Positions 53,009-64,000 of a stretch of DNA of 64,000 nt are shown piece by piece. Source of the stretch: Rhodanobacteraceae bacterium. Its GTDB lineage: Bacteria; Pseudomonadota; Gammaproteobacteria; Xanthomonadales; Rhodanobacteraceae. A model generated the notes under the pieces. It was not told the DNA's origin. It did no database searches and worked only from the letters and a program-made list of their open reading frames with translations. Numbering within the stretch: position 1 is the stretch's first letter; every line of letters begins with the position of its first letter. Location of the stretch: assembly GCA_016790075.1 (NCBI GenBank), contig JAEUPP010000044.1:1-64000 (forward strand), in the 5' to 3' direction. The position numbers and the translations under genes were made by a program.

Positions 53009-56000
53009 TCAGCGCGCACCCGCCTGCACCAGCTGAGCCAGGCGGCGTACCGCGACCGACACGATGGGATAGTCAGTCACTACCTGGCTGCGCATGTCAG
53101 CAAACATGCCCAGCGTGAACTTCAGCGACGCATCGTCGCGGTTAAGCCATTGCTCGACGAGTTCGCTACCGCCCCCCTTGCCGCCTTTGAGCACCTGCGC
53201 GGCCAGTGCCCGATGCTGCTGATAGAGCTCATCGCGCAGCGAGCCGCGGGCATGCGCATGCCAACGCGTCTCGACCGGCAGCTCCTCGACTTTCGACATC
53301 AGCCACTTCAGGTGCAGCGCTTCGCCCAGCGCAAAATGCACTTGTGCAACCTGTGCAACTTCGACGCGATTGTCCTGCGCGGTGTTGATGATATCGAAGG
53401 CCGAAACCAGGGCCGGAACACCCGCCAGCTGTTCGGCCAGCTCGCGTGGGAAGCCCTGCGCCAGCCAGCGCTCACGCGCTGCATCAAAGGCGCTGCGTTC
53501 GCCGGCCACCAGAACCTCGGCCAGCGATTGCTTGAGCTTGAGCATACCCGGGTGATAACGCGCTACCGCCTTGGCGATATCGAGCGACTCGCCCGGTTGG
53601 TTCAGCAGCCAGCGCGTCATATTGCGCAGCAGTTGCCAGATCACGAGCAGCGCATCGATCTGCGCATTGCCGTTGACCTTGCCGTCGAGCGCCTCGATGG
53701 CGGCCCAGAGTTCGCGCGCCTCCAGCACTTCGCGCGCAATCGTATAGGCCTTGGCGACCGGCGCAGGCGCCTGTCCCGTGTCTTCCTGCATGCGCAGCAC
53801 GAAGGTCGCGCCCATGCGGTTGATCATCGAATTGGTCACGGCCGTCGCGATGATTTCACGCTTCAGGCGGTGACGCTCCATATGCGCCGAATACTTCTCC
53901 CGCAACGGCTGAGGGAAATAACGCTTGAGTTCGCGCGAGAGATAGCTGTCTTCCGGCACATCGGAGTCGAGCAACTGCTGGAACAGCACGATCTTCGAGT
54001 ACGACAGCAGTATCGACAGCTCCGGGCGCGTAAGGCCAAGACCACGCGCCTTGCGCTCGGCGAATTCCGCATCCGAGGGCAGGAATTCGATCTGGCGATC
54101 GAGCAGGCCCTGTGCTTCCAGCGTGCGCACGAAGTGTTGCTTGGCGCCGAGACGGCTGACCGACATACGCTCCATGACGCTGATCGCCTGGTTCTGGCGA
54201 TAGTTGTCGATCAGCACCAGTCGCTCGACTTCATCCGTCATGGCCGCGAGCAGTTCATTGCGCGCGGCCAGCGTGAGCTCTTCGCGCTGCACCGCGTCAC
54301 TCAGCAGGATCTTGATATTGACCTCATGGTCTGAGGTGTCGACGCCTGCGGAGTTGTCGATGAAATCGGTATTCATCAGCACGCCGTTGAGCGAAGCCTC
54401 GATGCGGCCGCGCTGGGTCATGCCGAGGTTGCCGCCTTCGCCGACGAGCTTGCAGCGCAGCTCCCTGCCATTGATGCGGATCGCATTGTTGGCGCGATCG
54501 CCCGCATCGGCATTGGTTTCGCCTTCGGACTTGACATAGGTGCCGATGCCGCCGTTCCAGAGCAAGTCGACAGGCGCCTTGAGGATGGCCCGCATCAGAT
54601 CGTTTGGCGAAAGCTGGTCGACCGCCTCTTCAATCCCCAGCACTGCACGCACCTCCGGCGAGACCGGAATCGTCTTTGCAGTACGGGGGAATACACCGCC
54701 GCCCTTGGAGATCAGGCCGGCGTCGTAGTCCGCCCAGGAGGACCGCGGCAACGCGAACATGCGCGTGCGTTCCTTGAACGAGATGGCCGCGTCCGGAGCT
54801 GGGTCGAGGAAAATGTGGCGATGATCGAAGGCCGCCAGCAGGCGGATGTGCCGGGACAGCAGCATGCCGTTGCCGAACACGTCGCCCGACATGTCGCCTA
54901 TGCCGACACAGGTGAAATCCTCACTCTGGCAATCGCGGCCCAGGGCGCGGAAATGGCGCTTGACCGACTCCCAGCCGCCCTTGGCGGTAATACCCATTCC
55001 CTTGTGGTCATAGCCAACCGAGCCGCCGGACGCGAACGCATCGCCTAGCCAGAAGCCATGGTCGGCAGAGATGGAATTGGCGATATCCGAGAACGTGGCC
55101 GTACCTTTGTCCGCCGCTACGACGAGATACGGGTCGTTGGCGTCATGCCGCACGACGTTGCGCGGATGCACGATCTCGCCGTCGACGATGTTGTCGGTGA
55201 TATCCAGCAGACCGTTGATGAACATGCGGTAGCAGGCGATGCCCTCGGCGAGCTGGGCATCACGGTCGCCACCCAGCGGTGGCCGCTTCACGAAGAAACC
55301 ACCTTTGGAACCCACAGGCACGATGACCGTGTTCTTGACCATCTGCGCCTTGACCAGACCCAGCACCTCCGTGCGGAAGTCCTCGCGCCGGTCGGACCAG
55401 CGCAGGCCGCCACGGGCGACCGGACCAAAACGCAGATGCACGCCTTCAACCCGCGGCGAGTAGACAAAGATCTCGCGATAGGGCTTGGGCTTGGGCAGAT
55501 CAGGCACCTGCGCCGGGTCGAACTTGAAGCTGATGTAGTCCTTGGGCTTGCCGCCGTCGACCTGATAGAAGCTCGTGCGCAAGGTCGCGCGGATCACGCC
55601 CATGAAGCTGCGCAGGATGCGGTCCTCGTCCAGGCTGGCGACGCGGTCCAGCAACACGCGGACCACGCCGATAATGGCCTCGGCCTGTGCCTCACGCGAC
55701 TCGCCACGCGCCGCATACAGGGCCTCGAACACGGCCGCATTGCTCGCACGCACATCTTCCGGCACCAGCGCATCGAGTTCCTTGGCCAGACGCTTGCGCG
55801 CCTGCTCGATCACATTCTTGGGCGCACCGTCGCGTGAGGGATCGAACTTGGCTTCAAACAGCTCGACGAGCAGGCCGGCAATCGCCGGATACTGGTTGAG
55901 TGTTGCCTCCATATAGGCCTGCGAGAACGGCACGCCGGTCTGCAGCAGATACTTGCAGTAGCCGCGGAGCACAGCGACCTGGCGCCAGTCCATCTGCGCG

Positions 56001-57958
56001 CCAAGAATCAGCTTGTTGAAACCGTCGTTTTCGGCCTGGCCGCGCCAGATGCGCTCGAACGCGTTCTGGAACGCTTCGCGCACTTCATCAATGTCAAATT
56101 CGCAAGCCATTGCCGGCTGCACGTCGAAGTCCTGGATCGAAATCGTCGATTCGCCCAGGTCCATCTCGTAGGGGTGCTCGGAGAGAATCTTGAGGCCCAT
56201 GTTTTCCAGCATGGGCAGTACTTCCGACAGGGTGATGGGAGCACCGTAACGGAACAGCTTGAAACGCAGTCCGTCGCCCTTCTTGCGCGAGCGGTACAGC
56301 GACAGACGAATATCGTCCGGGGTCTTCAGCGCAGCGGCGGCCTCGACGTCAGCGATAGCCAGATGCGGCGTGACTTCTTCGATATAGCTCGCCGGCAAGG
56401 CCTTGCCGTAGCGATTGGCGAGCTTGAGGCCCTTGTCTTCGCCATGCTTGTGTACCAGCGCGTCACGCAGTTCGTCGGACCAGTTGCGTACGATCTGGCC
56501 CAGCTTGGCTTCGATCTCGGCTATGTCGTACTGGGTGCGCTCGCCCGGCTTGGGCCGAATGATCAGATGCAGGCGAGCCAGCGCCGATTCACCGACCTGC
56601 ACCGTGGAATCCACACGGTCGCCATGCAGCGCGCGCTTGAGCATGGCTTCAATGCGTTCGCGCGTGGCATGGTCGAAGCGGTCGCGCGGAATGAACACGA
56701 GGCAGGAGAAGAAGCGGCCATACTTGTCGCGGCGCACGAACAGGCGCGAGCGCGTACGTTCCTGCAGCTGCAGTATGCCCATGGCGATGGCGAACAGTTC
56801 GTCCTCGGTCGCCTGGAACAGCTCATCGCGCGGCAGCGTCTCCATGATGTGACGCAACGCCTTGCCCGAATGCGACTCGCGCTTGATGCCAGAGCGCGTC
56901 ATCACGGAATCGACTTTCTGCCGCACCAGCGGCACATCCTGCGGACGGCGCATGTAGGCGCCGGAGGTGAACAGACCGAGGAAGCGCTGCTCGGTGACGG
57001 GGACACCGGCGTCGTTGAACCCGAGCACCGAGATGTAGTCCATATAGCCCGGGCGATGCACCGTCGCACGCGAATTGGTCTTGGTAAGAATAATCGCGTC
57101 GATCGATCCCGACTGGGGCAGCTCGCGCGCAACCAGCGTGTTGAGCGGTCGCGGCGCCGCATCTTCGTCCTGGCGCAATATGCCCAGGCCCGATTGCGGC
57201 AGGGTCAGGAGCACGTCGACGCCGTTGACCTTGTCGACGGCGTATTCGCGGTAGCCGAGAAAGGTAAAGTGATCATTTGCCACAAAGCTCAGGAATTCCT
57301 GCGCCTCGGCGACACCGGCCGCGTCTACCGGCAGCTTGCGCTGCGGCAACTCGCGCGAGAGCTGCAACATCTTGTCGCGCATCATCGCCCAGTCGGCAAC
57401 CGCGGCACGCACGTCGTGCAGTGCACGCGTCACGCCCTGCTGCAGGCGCTTGAGCTCCTCGGCTTCGGCAATGCGGCTGAGCTCAAAATGCATGATGGAT
57501 TCGGACTTGCACTTGCCACCGACCTCGGTGCCGAGTGAAAGCACATGTCCGCCGGCGTCGCGTTCGATCTGGTAGACCGGATGCACGATGGCATGGACGA
57601 GCAACCCCGCGGCGCTGACCGCCATGCTGACCGAATCGACCAGGAACGGCGAATCGTCCGTCACGACCTGCAGCACGGTATGCGTGGACTCATAGCCCTG
57701 TTCGTCCAGCACCGGATTGAGCACGCGAACCGATGCAACGCCAGCCTTGCGCACGCGTACGAACTCGAGCAGATCGCGCGCCATTGCCGCCCATTGCGCC
57801 GCCGGCCGCGCCGCCAGATCGTCCGCCGCAACCCGATGCAACAGATGGGTGGTGAACGTCTGCGCCTCCTTGAGCCGCGCTGCGCTCAGCGTGCTCTTGA
57901 GTTCCGTCAGCACGGCCTCGACGGCCGGCGCCTGCGCATTCTCGCTCTTGGCGGACAT
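53009..57958 (-). CDS. gdhB: NAD-specific glutamate dehydrogenase, large (180-kDa) type
   Basis: The enzyme deaminates glutamate to 2-oxoglutarate with NAD. The 1649-residue product is the large type found in many Proteobacteria (about 1600-1650). An N-terminal regulatory region with ACT-like segments is followed by the catalytic part: VIVPVGSKGGFFVKRPP near residue 880, NDPYLVVAADKGTATFSD and CVGIGDMSGDVFGNGMLLS as Rossmann and active-site blocks, then a helical C-terminal domain. The family is usually controlled allosterically. No frame break is visible over nearly 5 kb. Confidence 0.95.
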   Translation of the reverse strand: MSAKSENAQAPAVEAVLTELKSTLSAARLKEAQTFTTHLLHRVAADDLAARPAAQWAAMARDLLEFVRVRKAGVASVRVLNPVLDEQGYESTHTVLQVVTDDSPFLVDSVSMAVSAAGLLVHAIVHPVYQIERDAGGHVLSLGTEVGGKCKSESIMHFELSRIAEAEELKRLQQGVTRALHDVRAAVADWAMMRDKMLQLSRELPQRKLPVDAAGVAEAQEFLSFVANDHFTFLGYREYAVDKVNGVDVLLTLPQSGLGILRQDEDAAPRPLNTLVARELPQSGSIDAIILTKTNSRATVHRPGYMDYISVLGFNDAGVPVTEQRFLGLFTSGAYMRRPQDVPLVRQKVDSVMTRSGIKRESHSGKALRHIMETLPRDELFQATEDELFAIAMGILQLQERTRSRLFVRRDKYGRFFSCLVFIPRDRFDHATRERIEAMLKRALHGDRVDSTVQVGESALARLHLIIRPKPGERTQYDIAEIEAKLGQIVRNWSDELRDALVHKHGEDKGLKLANRYGKALPASYIEEVTPHLAIADVEAAAALKTPDDIRLSLYRSRKKGDGLRFKLFRYGAPITLSEVLPMLENMGLKILSEHPYEMDLGESTISIQDFDVQPAMACEFDIDEVREAFQNAFERIWRGQAENDGFNKLILGAQMDWRQVAVLRGYCKYLLQTGVPFSQAYMEATLNQYPAIAGLLVELFEAKFDPSRDGAPKNVIEQARKRLAKELDALVPEDVRASNAAVFEALYAARGESREAQAEAIIGVVRVLLDRVASLDEDRILRSFMGVIRATLRTSFYQVDGGKPKDYISFKFDPAQVPDLPKPKPYREIFVYSPRVEGVHLRFGPVARGGLRWSDRREDFRTEVLGLVKAQMVKNTVIVPVGSKGGFFVKRPPLGGDRDAQLAEGIACYRMFINGLLDITDNIVDGEIVHPRNVVRHDANDPYLVVAADKGTATFSDIANSISADHGFWLGDAFASGGSVGYDHKGMGITAKGGWESVKRHFRALGRDCQSEDFTCVGIGDMSGDVFGNGMLLSRHIRLLAAFDHRHIFLDPAPDAAISFKERTRMFALPRSSWADYDAGLISKGGGVFPRTAKTIPVSPEVRAVLGIEEAVDQLSPNDLMRAILKAPVDLLWNGGIGTYVKSEGETNADAGDRANNAIRINGRELRCKLVGEGGNLGMTQRGRIEASLNGVLMNTDFIDNSAGVDTSDHEVNIKILLSDAVQREELTLAARNELLAAMTDEVERLVLIDNYRQNQAISVMERMSVSRLGAKQHFVRTLEAQGLLDRQIEFLPSDAEFAERKARGLGLTRPELSILLSYSKIVLFQQLLDSDVPEDSYLSRELKRYFPQPLREKYSAHMERHRLKREIIATAVTNSMINRMGATFVLRMQEDTGQAPAPVAKAYTIAREVLEARELWAAIEALDGKVNGNAQIDALLVIWQLLRNMTRWLLNQPGESLDIAKAVARYHPGMLKLKQSLAEVLVAGERSAFDAARERWLAQGFPRELAEQLAGVPALVSAFDIINTAQDNRVEVAQVAQVHFALGEALHLKWLMSKVEELPVETRWHAHARGSLRDELYQQHRALAAQVLKGGKGGGSELVEQWLNRDDASLKFTLGMFADMRSQVVTDYPIVSVAVRRLAQLVQAGAR

Positions 57959-58194
57959 GGGCTTCCCTGAAACTGTGAAAGAGGCCGCGGAGGATACCCC
58001 TACAGAGCATAAGAAACCAGCGGAAAACCTCTTAAAAACGGGCGTTTAACGCCAGTTCGGCAGGCACCCGGGCGACAACCTCCCGGCCCTGCTACGGCAC
58101 GCACTCCGCCCACCTGGCACGGGAGTGAATCCCCCCTCGGCTTGCTAACCGAGCGGCTATGCCACTGCAGAATCCAGAGCCACTTTTCGCCGGA

Positions 58195-58830
58195 TCAACG
58201 CCGACCCAACTGCCGGTCGTGTACGCGAGCCAGCAGCAGCTGTGCCGCTATCGCACCAACGAGCGCGCAAAACATATCCCATTGCGTGTCCCAGATGTCC
58301 CCCTGGGTCGCCAGATAGGCCTCGGCCGCGCCCCCCATGATCAGGGCCGCCCACCACTCGATGAATTCAAAGAACGCGCTGAAGCTCAGGCAGGCGGCGC
58401 AGACCAGGTAGAACAGCCAGCCGCCGCGCTGCAGCAGCGTAAGGCGCAGCAGCAGCTCGCGGGCAAGAATCGCCGGAATAAAGCCCTGCGCGAGATGGCC
58501 AAGACGGTCGTAGTTGTTACGCGCAAAACCGAACCAGTCGCGCCAGAGGTCGCCCAGCGGTGTCAGCGCATAGGTGTACTTGCCGCCGTAGATCAGGATG
58601 AGGCAATGGATCGCGATAAGCCAGTACAGCAATCGCGTCAGAGGAAACCGCTGCCGCGTTGCGATCAGCAGCGGAATCGCCGCCAGCACCCAGATGATTT
58701 CTATGAACCAGGTCAGCCGGTCTTGCGGCGCCCAGCCCGACCAGGCCAGCACGCCGGCCACCACCGAGAGCAGGAATGCAGCCTCGCCGCGCGAGATGCT
58801 GACCACCGGTGCAGAGGATGTTGGCAACAT
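58195..58830 (-). CDS. DUF2238 (YjdF-type) membrane protein
   Basis: The protein has 211 residues with about six hydrophobic helices. It matches the DUF2238/YjdF family: YALTPLGDLWRDWFGFARNN, YDRLGHLAQGFIPAIL, FFEFIEWWAAL and GDIWDTQWDM are the conserved blocks, rich in acidic and His residues at the helix ends. Function unknown. It lies between the glutamate dehydrogenase and acyl-CoA dehydrogenase genes without obvious linkage. Confidence 0.9.
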   Translation of the reverse strand: MLPTSSAPVVSISRGEAAFLLSVVAGVLAWSGWAPQDRLTWFIEIIWVLAAIPLLIATRQRFPLTRLLYWLIAIHCLILIYGGKYTYALTPLGDLWRDWFGFARNNYDRLGHLAQGFIPAILARELLLRLTLLQRGGWLFYLVCAACLSFSAFFEFIEWWAALIMGGAAEAYLATQGDIWDTQWDMFCALVGAIAAQLLLARVHDRQLGRR

Positions 58831-58916
58831 GGAACTCCTCAGGCGACGATTCTGAAGGCCGCAGTCACCAGCAACTGCAGCCCTTACCGCGAGACGGCTG
58901 AATCCAGACTCCGCGC

Positions 58917-60077
58917 TTAGCGCAGCCCGGTCTCGTTACGCGCAATCACCATGCGCTGGATTTCCGAGGTCCCTTCGTAGATCTCGGTGATCTTTGCGTC
59001 ACGGAAATAACGTTCCAGCGGCATTTCCTTGGAATACCCCATGCCGCCGTGGATCTGCACCGCCTGGTGCGTGATCCACATGGCCGCTTCGGACGCGGTC
59101 AGCTTGGCCACAGCGGCCTCGGTGGAGAAGCGACCGCCGTGCTCCTGAGCCTGCTGCTTGGCCCAGGCGGCGCGCAGGGTCAGGAGATGCGCGGCATCGA
59201 GCTTGCACTTCATGTCGGCAATCTTGGCCTGGGTCATCTGGAAGCTGCCGATGGCCTGACCAAATGCCTTCCGTTCCTGTGCGTAGGCGATCGTCGCTTC
59301 GTAGGCAGCGCGAGCAAGACCAACGGCCTGTGAAGCAATGCCAATGCGGCCCGCATCGAGCACGCCCATTGCGATCTTGAAACCCTCACCCTCCTCGCCT
59401 ATGACTTCGGCCGCGTCGGCGCGGTAGTCCGTGAATTCGATTTCACAAGTGGCGGAGGCGCGGATGCCGAGCTTGGGTTCGGTCTTGCCGCGGTGGAAGC
59501 CGGCGCGATCGGTGTCGACGAGGAATGCGGTGATGCCGCGCGCGCCCTTTTCCGGATCGCTCATCGCAAACAGCAGTATGTACTTGGCAACCGGGCCGGA
59601 AGTGATCCAGCTTTTCTTGCCATTGATGACGAAGCTGCCATCGACTTGCTTGACAGCGCGGCAGCGCATCGCGGTGGCGTCGGAACCCGACTGCGGCTCG
59701 GTCAGGGCAAACGCGCCGATGGCCTGGCCCGATGCGATGGGAGCGACATAGGCGAGCTTCTGCTCATGCGTGCCGAATTTCAGCAGGCCGTTGCAGTACA
59801 AGGTGTTGTTGACCGACATGATGGTCGAGTGGGCGCAGTCCGCTGCCGCGATCTCGATCATGGCCAGCACGTAGGAAATCGAATCCATGCCTGCCCCGCC
59901 GTACTCGGCCGGCACTTCTATTCCCATAAGACCGAGCTGGCCCATTTCCTGGATATTGGCCAGCGGGAACTCACCCTTGTGATCGAATTCTGCGGCGACG
60001 GGTGCAATGCGCTTCTGCGCGAATTCACGCGCAATGGCCTGGATCGATAGCTGGTCTTCGGTAAATCGGAAATCCAT
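58917..60077 (-). CDS. short-chain acyl-CoA dehydrogenase
   Basis: This FAD enzyme has 386 residues, from ATG 60077 preceded by AGGAG. Features: FALTEPQSGSDATAMRC, FVINGKKSWITSG, GSFQMTQAKIADM, QIHGGMGYSKEMPLERYFRD and a catalytic Glu in ITEIYEGTSEIQRMVIA. It is closest in style to butyryl- or short-chain enzymes of fatty acid or branched-chain amino acid breakdown; exact chain length cannot be read. An ETF partner is not encoded nearby. Confidence 0.92.
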   Translation of the reverse strand: MDFRFTEDQLSIQAIAREFAQKRIAPVAAEFDHKGEFPLANIQEMGQLGLMGIEVPAEYGGAGMDSISYVLAMIEIAAADCAHSTIMSVNNTLYCNGLLKFGTHEQKLAYVAPIASGQAIGAFALTEPQSGSDATAMRCRAVKQVDGSFVINGKKSWITSGPVAKYILLFAMSDPEKGARGITAFLVDTDRAGFHRGKTEPKLGIRASATCEIEFTDYRADAAEVIGEEGEGFKIAMGVLDAGRIGIASQAVGLARAAYEATIAYAQERKAFGQAIGSFQMTQAKIADMKCKLDAAHLLTLRAAWAKQQAQEHGGRFSTEAAVAKLTASEAAMWITHQAVQIHGGMGYSKEMPLERYFRDAKITEIYEGTSEIQRMVIARNETGLR

Positions 60078-60269
60078 GGGCAACTCCTGCTGGGCCGCGA
60101 GACCGCCTCTGCACCGGTACATCCGGCACAGGGCGCGCGTGGAGGGTAGAACGGGGGATTTTACCGGTTCGTACGCCGCGATGGATGCACCCGCCAAAAA
60201 GGTCAGCCTGGCGCCGTCACTCGATGCCTCGCATTGACCGGGCGCAGGCGCACCGCTACCCTGCGCATC

Positions 60270-60287
60270 CATCTTTTGATCAAGATG
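60270..60287. promoter_or_regulatory. palindrome before the ArsR-methyltransferase gene
   Basis: CATCTT (60270-60275) and AAGATG (60282-60287) form an inverted repeat that overlaps the 8-base palindrome TTGATCAA (60276-60283). It lies 12 bases before the GTG start and just before the ribosome site AAAGGA. Its size and position suit an operator for the ArsR-type protein encoded next. Binding is inferred. Confidence 0.5.
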
Positions 60288-60299
60288 AAAGGATAATTC

Positions 60300-61235
60300 G
60301 TGGATCTCGCCGCCACGTCGGCTTTGCTGCGCTTGCTCTCCGACCCGACCCGGGTGCGGTTGCTCGCCCTGCTGGAACGCGAAGAGCTCACCGTCGCCGA
60401 GCTCTCGTCCGTGCTACGCCTGGCCCAGCCACGCGTGTCCACGCATCTGGCCAAGCTCAAGGAAGCCGGTCTCGTACGCGACAGGCGCGCCGGCGTTTCC
60501 GCCTACTACCGTAGCAATACCGACCTGCCCCTGCGCGAGGAAGCACTGTTGCGCGCGCTGCAGGCCAGCGTGGACGATGCCCTGCTGCGCGAGGACGATG
60601 ACCGCCTGCCAGCCGTACTCGCCCAGCGCGCCCGTGCCGAAGGCTGGGCCGACACCGTGGCGGGCGACATGGAGCGGCACTACTCACCGGGCCGCACCTG
60701 GGAAGCTCTGGCCCGGGCCATGACCCAGCTCGTCGAGACCGGCGATGTGCTGGATATCGCCTCCGGCGACGGCGTGCTCGCGGAACTGCTGGCGCCGCAG
60801 GCGCGGTCCATTGTCTGCATCGATGCCAGCGAACGCGTTGTCGGCGCCGCACGCACGCGGCTCAGGTCCTGGCCCAATGTCAGCGTGGAACTCGGCGACA
60901 TGCACGCGCTGGCGCTGGGCGAACGCCAATTCGACCTCGTGCTGCTGATGCATGCGCTGACCTATACCGACCGGCCGGCCGAAGTCGTGGCCGAAGCCGC
61001 ACGGGTGCTGCGTCCTGGCGGACGGCTGCTCGCCGCGACCCTGGGCCGTCATGCCCACAAGACCGCGGTCGAACCGTTTGACCATCGCAATCTCGGCTTC
61101 CGGCCCGATGAGTTGCGCGACTACACACGCCGGGCCGGGCTGACCGTGCTGCGCTGCGAACGGGCCACCAAGGAGCGGCGCCCGCCGCATTTTGAAGTGC
61201 TGACCCTGCTAGCGCGCAAGGCGGGCCTGCGGTGA
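60300..61235 (+). CDS. ArsR-type regulator fused to a methyltransferase-like domain
   Basis: The protein has 311 residues from GTG 60300, with AAAGGA (60288-60293) before it. Residues 1-85 are an ArsR winged helix ([40 protein letters not shown]). Residues 130-300 are a SAM-dependent methyltransferase fold: [15 protein letters not shown] binds SAM or SAH, and [14 protein letters not shown] follows. This layout fits the SahR-type regulators of methionine and SAM metabolism known in Proteobacteria. It is followed by split metH, so it most likely senses SAH or SAM and controls these genes and itself. Confidence 0.88.
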   Translation: MDLAATSALLRLLSDPTRVRLLALLEREELTVAELSSVLRLAQPRVSTHLAKLKEAGLVRDRRAGVSAYYRSNTDLPLREEALLRALQASVDDALLREDDDRLPAVLAQRARAEGWADTVAGDMERHYSPGRTWEALARAMTQLVETGDVLDIASGDGVLAELLAPQARSIVCIDASERVVGAARTRLRSWPNVSVELGDMHALALGERQFDLVLLMHALTYTDRPAEVVAEAARVLRPGGRLLAATLGRHAHKTAVEPFDHRNLGFRPDELRDYTRRAGLTVLRCERATKERRPPHFEVLTLLARKAGLR

Positions 61236-61320
61236 ATCACGCAAGCCGCCTACTTATCCACTCTTTCATTCGCACTGGCGCCCCGGCGCCGGCATCGTGA
61301 CCTGCCACCGACAGACGACC

Positions 61321-62412
61321 ATGAACCTTCTACCCTGGCTCAACCCGGCACGCGCCGAAGCGCTGCATGCGGCACTCGCGCAGCGCATCCTGATCATCGA
61401 CGGTGCCATGGGCACCATGATCCAGAGCTACAAGCTCGATGAAGCCGGCTATCGCGGTGAACGCTTTTCACAAGGCTATGACGGCCGCCATCAGCATGTG
61501 CACGACCACGCCCACCATGTCTGCGACCTCAAGGGCAATAACGATCTGCTGCTGCTCACCCAGCCCGAGATCATCCGCGCCGTGCACACCCAGTATCTGC
61601 AAGCTGGTGCGGACCTGCTGGAAACCAATACCTTCAACGCGACCTCGATCAGCCAGGCCGATTACCACCTGGAACACGTGGTCTACGAACTCAACCGCGA
61701 AGGCGCCCGCCTGGCGCGCGAATGCTGCGATGCAATCGAGGCAGAGACTCCGCACAAGCCTCGTTTCGTGATCGGCGTGCTCGGACCGACCAGCCGCACG
61801 GCGTCGATCAGCCCCGACGTCAACGACCCAGGCTATCGCAATGTCAGTTTCGACGAGCTGCGCGCCACCTATCGCGAAGCCACCCGGGGACTGATTGACG
61901 GCGGCGCTGACGTGATCATGGTCGAGACGATTTTCGACACCCTCAACGCCAAGGCGGCGCTGTTCGCGGTCGAGGAAGTGTTCGACGCACGCGGTGCACG
62001 TCTGCCGGTCATGATCTCGGGCACCATCACCGACCGCTCTGGCCGCACCCTGTCGGGCCAGACCGCGGAAGCCTTCTTCTATTCGATGCGCCATTCACGG
62101 CCGCTCTCCATAGGCCTCAACTGCGCGCTGGGTGCGAAAGACCTGCGCCCGCATGTGGAAACCCTGGCCACGTTGGCCGACTGCTACGTGAGCACACATC
62201 CGAACGCCGGTCTGCCCAATGCCTTCGGCGAATACGACGAAACACCCGAGGAAATGGCAGCGACCATACGCGAATTCGCCCAAGCCGGATTTCTCAACCT
62301 CGTCGGCGGCTGCTGCGGCACATCGCCAGCGCACATCAAGGCCATCGCCGAGGCGGTCGCCGGAATCGTGCCGCGCAGACCGGTGGTGTATCCGGTCCAG
62401 ACCGCAGCCTGA
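61321..62412 (+). CDS. metH: methionine synthase, homocysteine-binding part (split MetH)
   Basis: The protein has 363 residues from ATG 61321 and corresponds to the N-terminal homocysteine domain of cobalamin-dependent methionine synthase: [55 protein letters not shown]. Zinc ligands are a Cys in IGLNCALGA and the pair in [12 protein letters not shown]. coli MetH is one 1227-residue chain; here this part is a separate gene and the rest begins at 62470. The split form is usual in Xanthomonadales. It provides homocysteine, which the second protein methylates. Confidence 0.93.
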   Translation: MNLLPWLNPARAEALHAALAQRILIIDGAMGTMIQSYKLDEAGYRGERFSQGYDGRHQHVHDHAHHVCDLKGNNDLLLLTQPEIIRAVHTQYLQAGADLLETNTFNATSISQADYHLEHVVYELNREGARLARECCDAIEAETPHKPRFVIGVLGPTSRTASISPDVNDPGYRNVSFDELRATYREATRGLIDGGADVIMVETIFDTLNAKAALFAVEEVFDARGARLPVMISGTITDRSGRTLSGQTAEAFFYSMRHSRPLSIGLNCALGAKDLRPHVETLATLADCYVSTHPNAGLPNAFGEYDETPEEMAATIREFAQAGFLNLVGGCCGTSPAHIKAIAEAVAGIVPRRPVVYPVQTAA

Positions 62413-62469
62413 CGCTCATTGAGCGAAACCCTCGATATCAGACAACGCAATGCTCTTTCTGGTGCACGC

Positions 62470-64000
<1,531 letters not shown>

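Noticed and set aside
52940-54334. 464-codon rightward open frame opposite the glutamate dehydrogenase gene
   Set aside because: It lies entirely antisense to a strongly conserved gene, and its composition (Arg, His, Gln-rich) is that of a high-GC shadow frame.
58110-58163. tRNA-like segment on the minus strand (TGGCA...TGCCA ends, GATTCACTCCC stretch, GCTAA)
   Set aside because: No consistent cloverleaf could be drawn: the anticodon stem needs an 8-base loop, and the T-loop consensus TTCRANY is absent. At most a decayed tRNA or chance.

Overview
The window is about 64 kb of GC-rich (roughly 60-65% by eye), densely packed chromosomal DNA from a Gram-negative bacterium. Several things point to the Xanthomonadales, most likely Rhodanobacteraceae (Dokdonella/Rudaea-like): a methionine synthase split into two genes, a fused alpha-beta dehydrogenase E1, a 1649-residue NAD-glutamate dehydrogenase, a Pil-Chp chemosensory operon, minCDE, and secreted proteins ending in a short IF-x2-x-F-[EQ] tail. 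This taxonomy is inferred from gene content and style, not from a marker-gene comparison. No rRNA, tRNA, CRISPR array, insertion sequence or prophage is visible.

Layout. 1-12 kb: a secreted Asp-box (BNR) repeat protein broken by a 10-bp tandem duplication, a small exported protein, a truncated SnoaL-like remnant, a secreted beta-helix protein, a dimethylargininase-GNAT pair, an exported S41 peptidase with two C-terminal modules, and a secreted protein with a BsuPI-like domain. 12-17 kb: a leftward four-gene Gld-type ABC operon (ATPase, permease, GldG-like, DUF4340). 17-21 kb: a membrane-anchored SRPBCC protein and a DesK/NarL-type two-component system. 20.7-23.9 kb: a rightward unit GNAT-minC-minD-minE-zincin-like protein. 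24-32 kb: DUF4399, an Atm1-like ABC exporter, an unusual receiver-like protein, a cyclase-FHA protein, a metallo-beta-lactamase-fold hydrolase and a fused 2-oxoacid dehydrogenase E1.

32.3-40.3 kb: a leftward pilG-pilH-pilI-pilJ-chpA chemosensory operon, expected to control type IV pili. A 756-base gene-free stretch separates it from a membrane Ser/Thr kinase with TPR repeats. 43-53 kb: glutathione S-transferase, GNAT, glutaryl-CoA dehydrogenase, polysaccharide deacetylase-like protein, an exported intradiol dioxygenase-like protein, a tandem pair of unrecognised paralogues, a 5'-nucleotidase, an S8 protease and NAD kinase. 53-60 kb: NAD-glutamate dehydrogenase, a DUF2238 membrane protein and an acyl-CoA dehydrogenase. 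60.3-64 kb: an ArsR-methyltransferase fusion regulator followed by split methionine synthase; the second part runs off the right edge.

Most of this is ordinary chromosomal housekeeping and signalling. The features most worth a second look are the 10-bp duplication that switches the BNR protein out of frame, the receiver-like module shared by the 26.5 kb protein and the PilG-like protein, the tandem unknown paralogues at 48-49 kb, the zincin-like gene attached to minCDE, the ArsR-methyltransferase gene with a palindrome beside split metH, and the shared C-terminal tail of three secreted proteins. I found no clear, complete new defence or mobile system.
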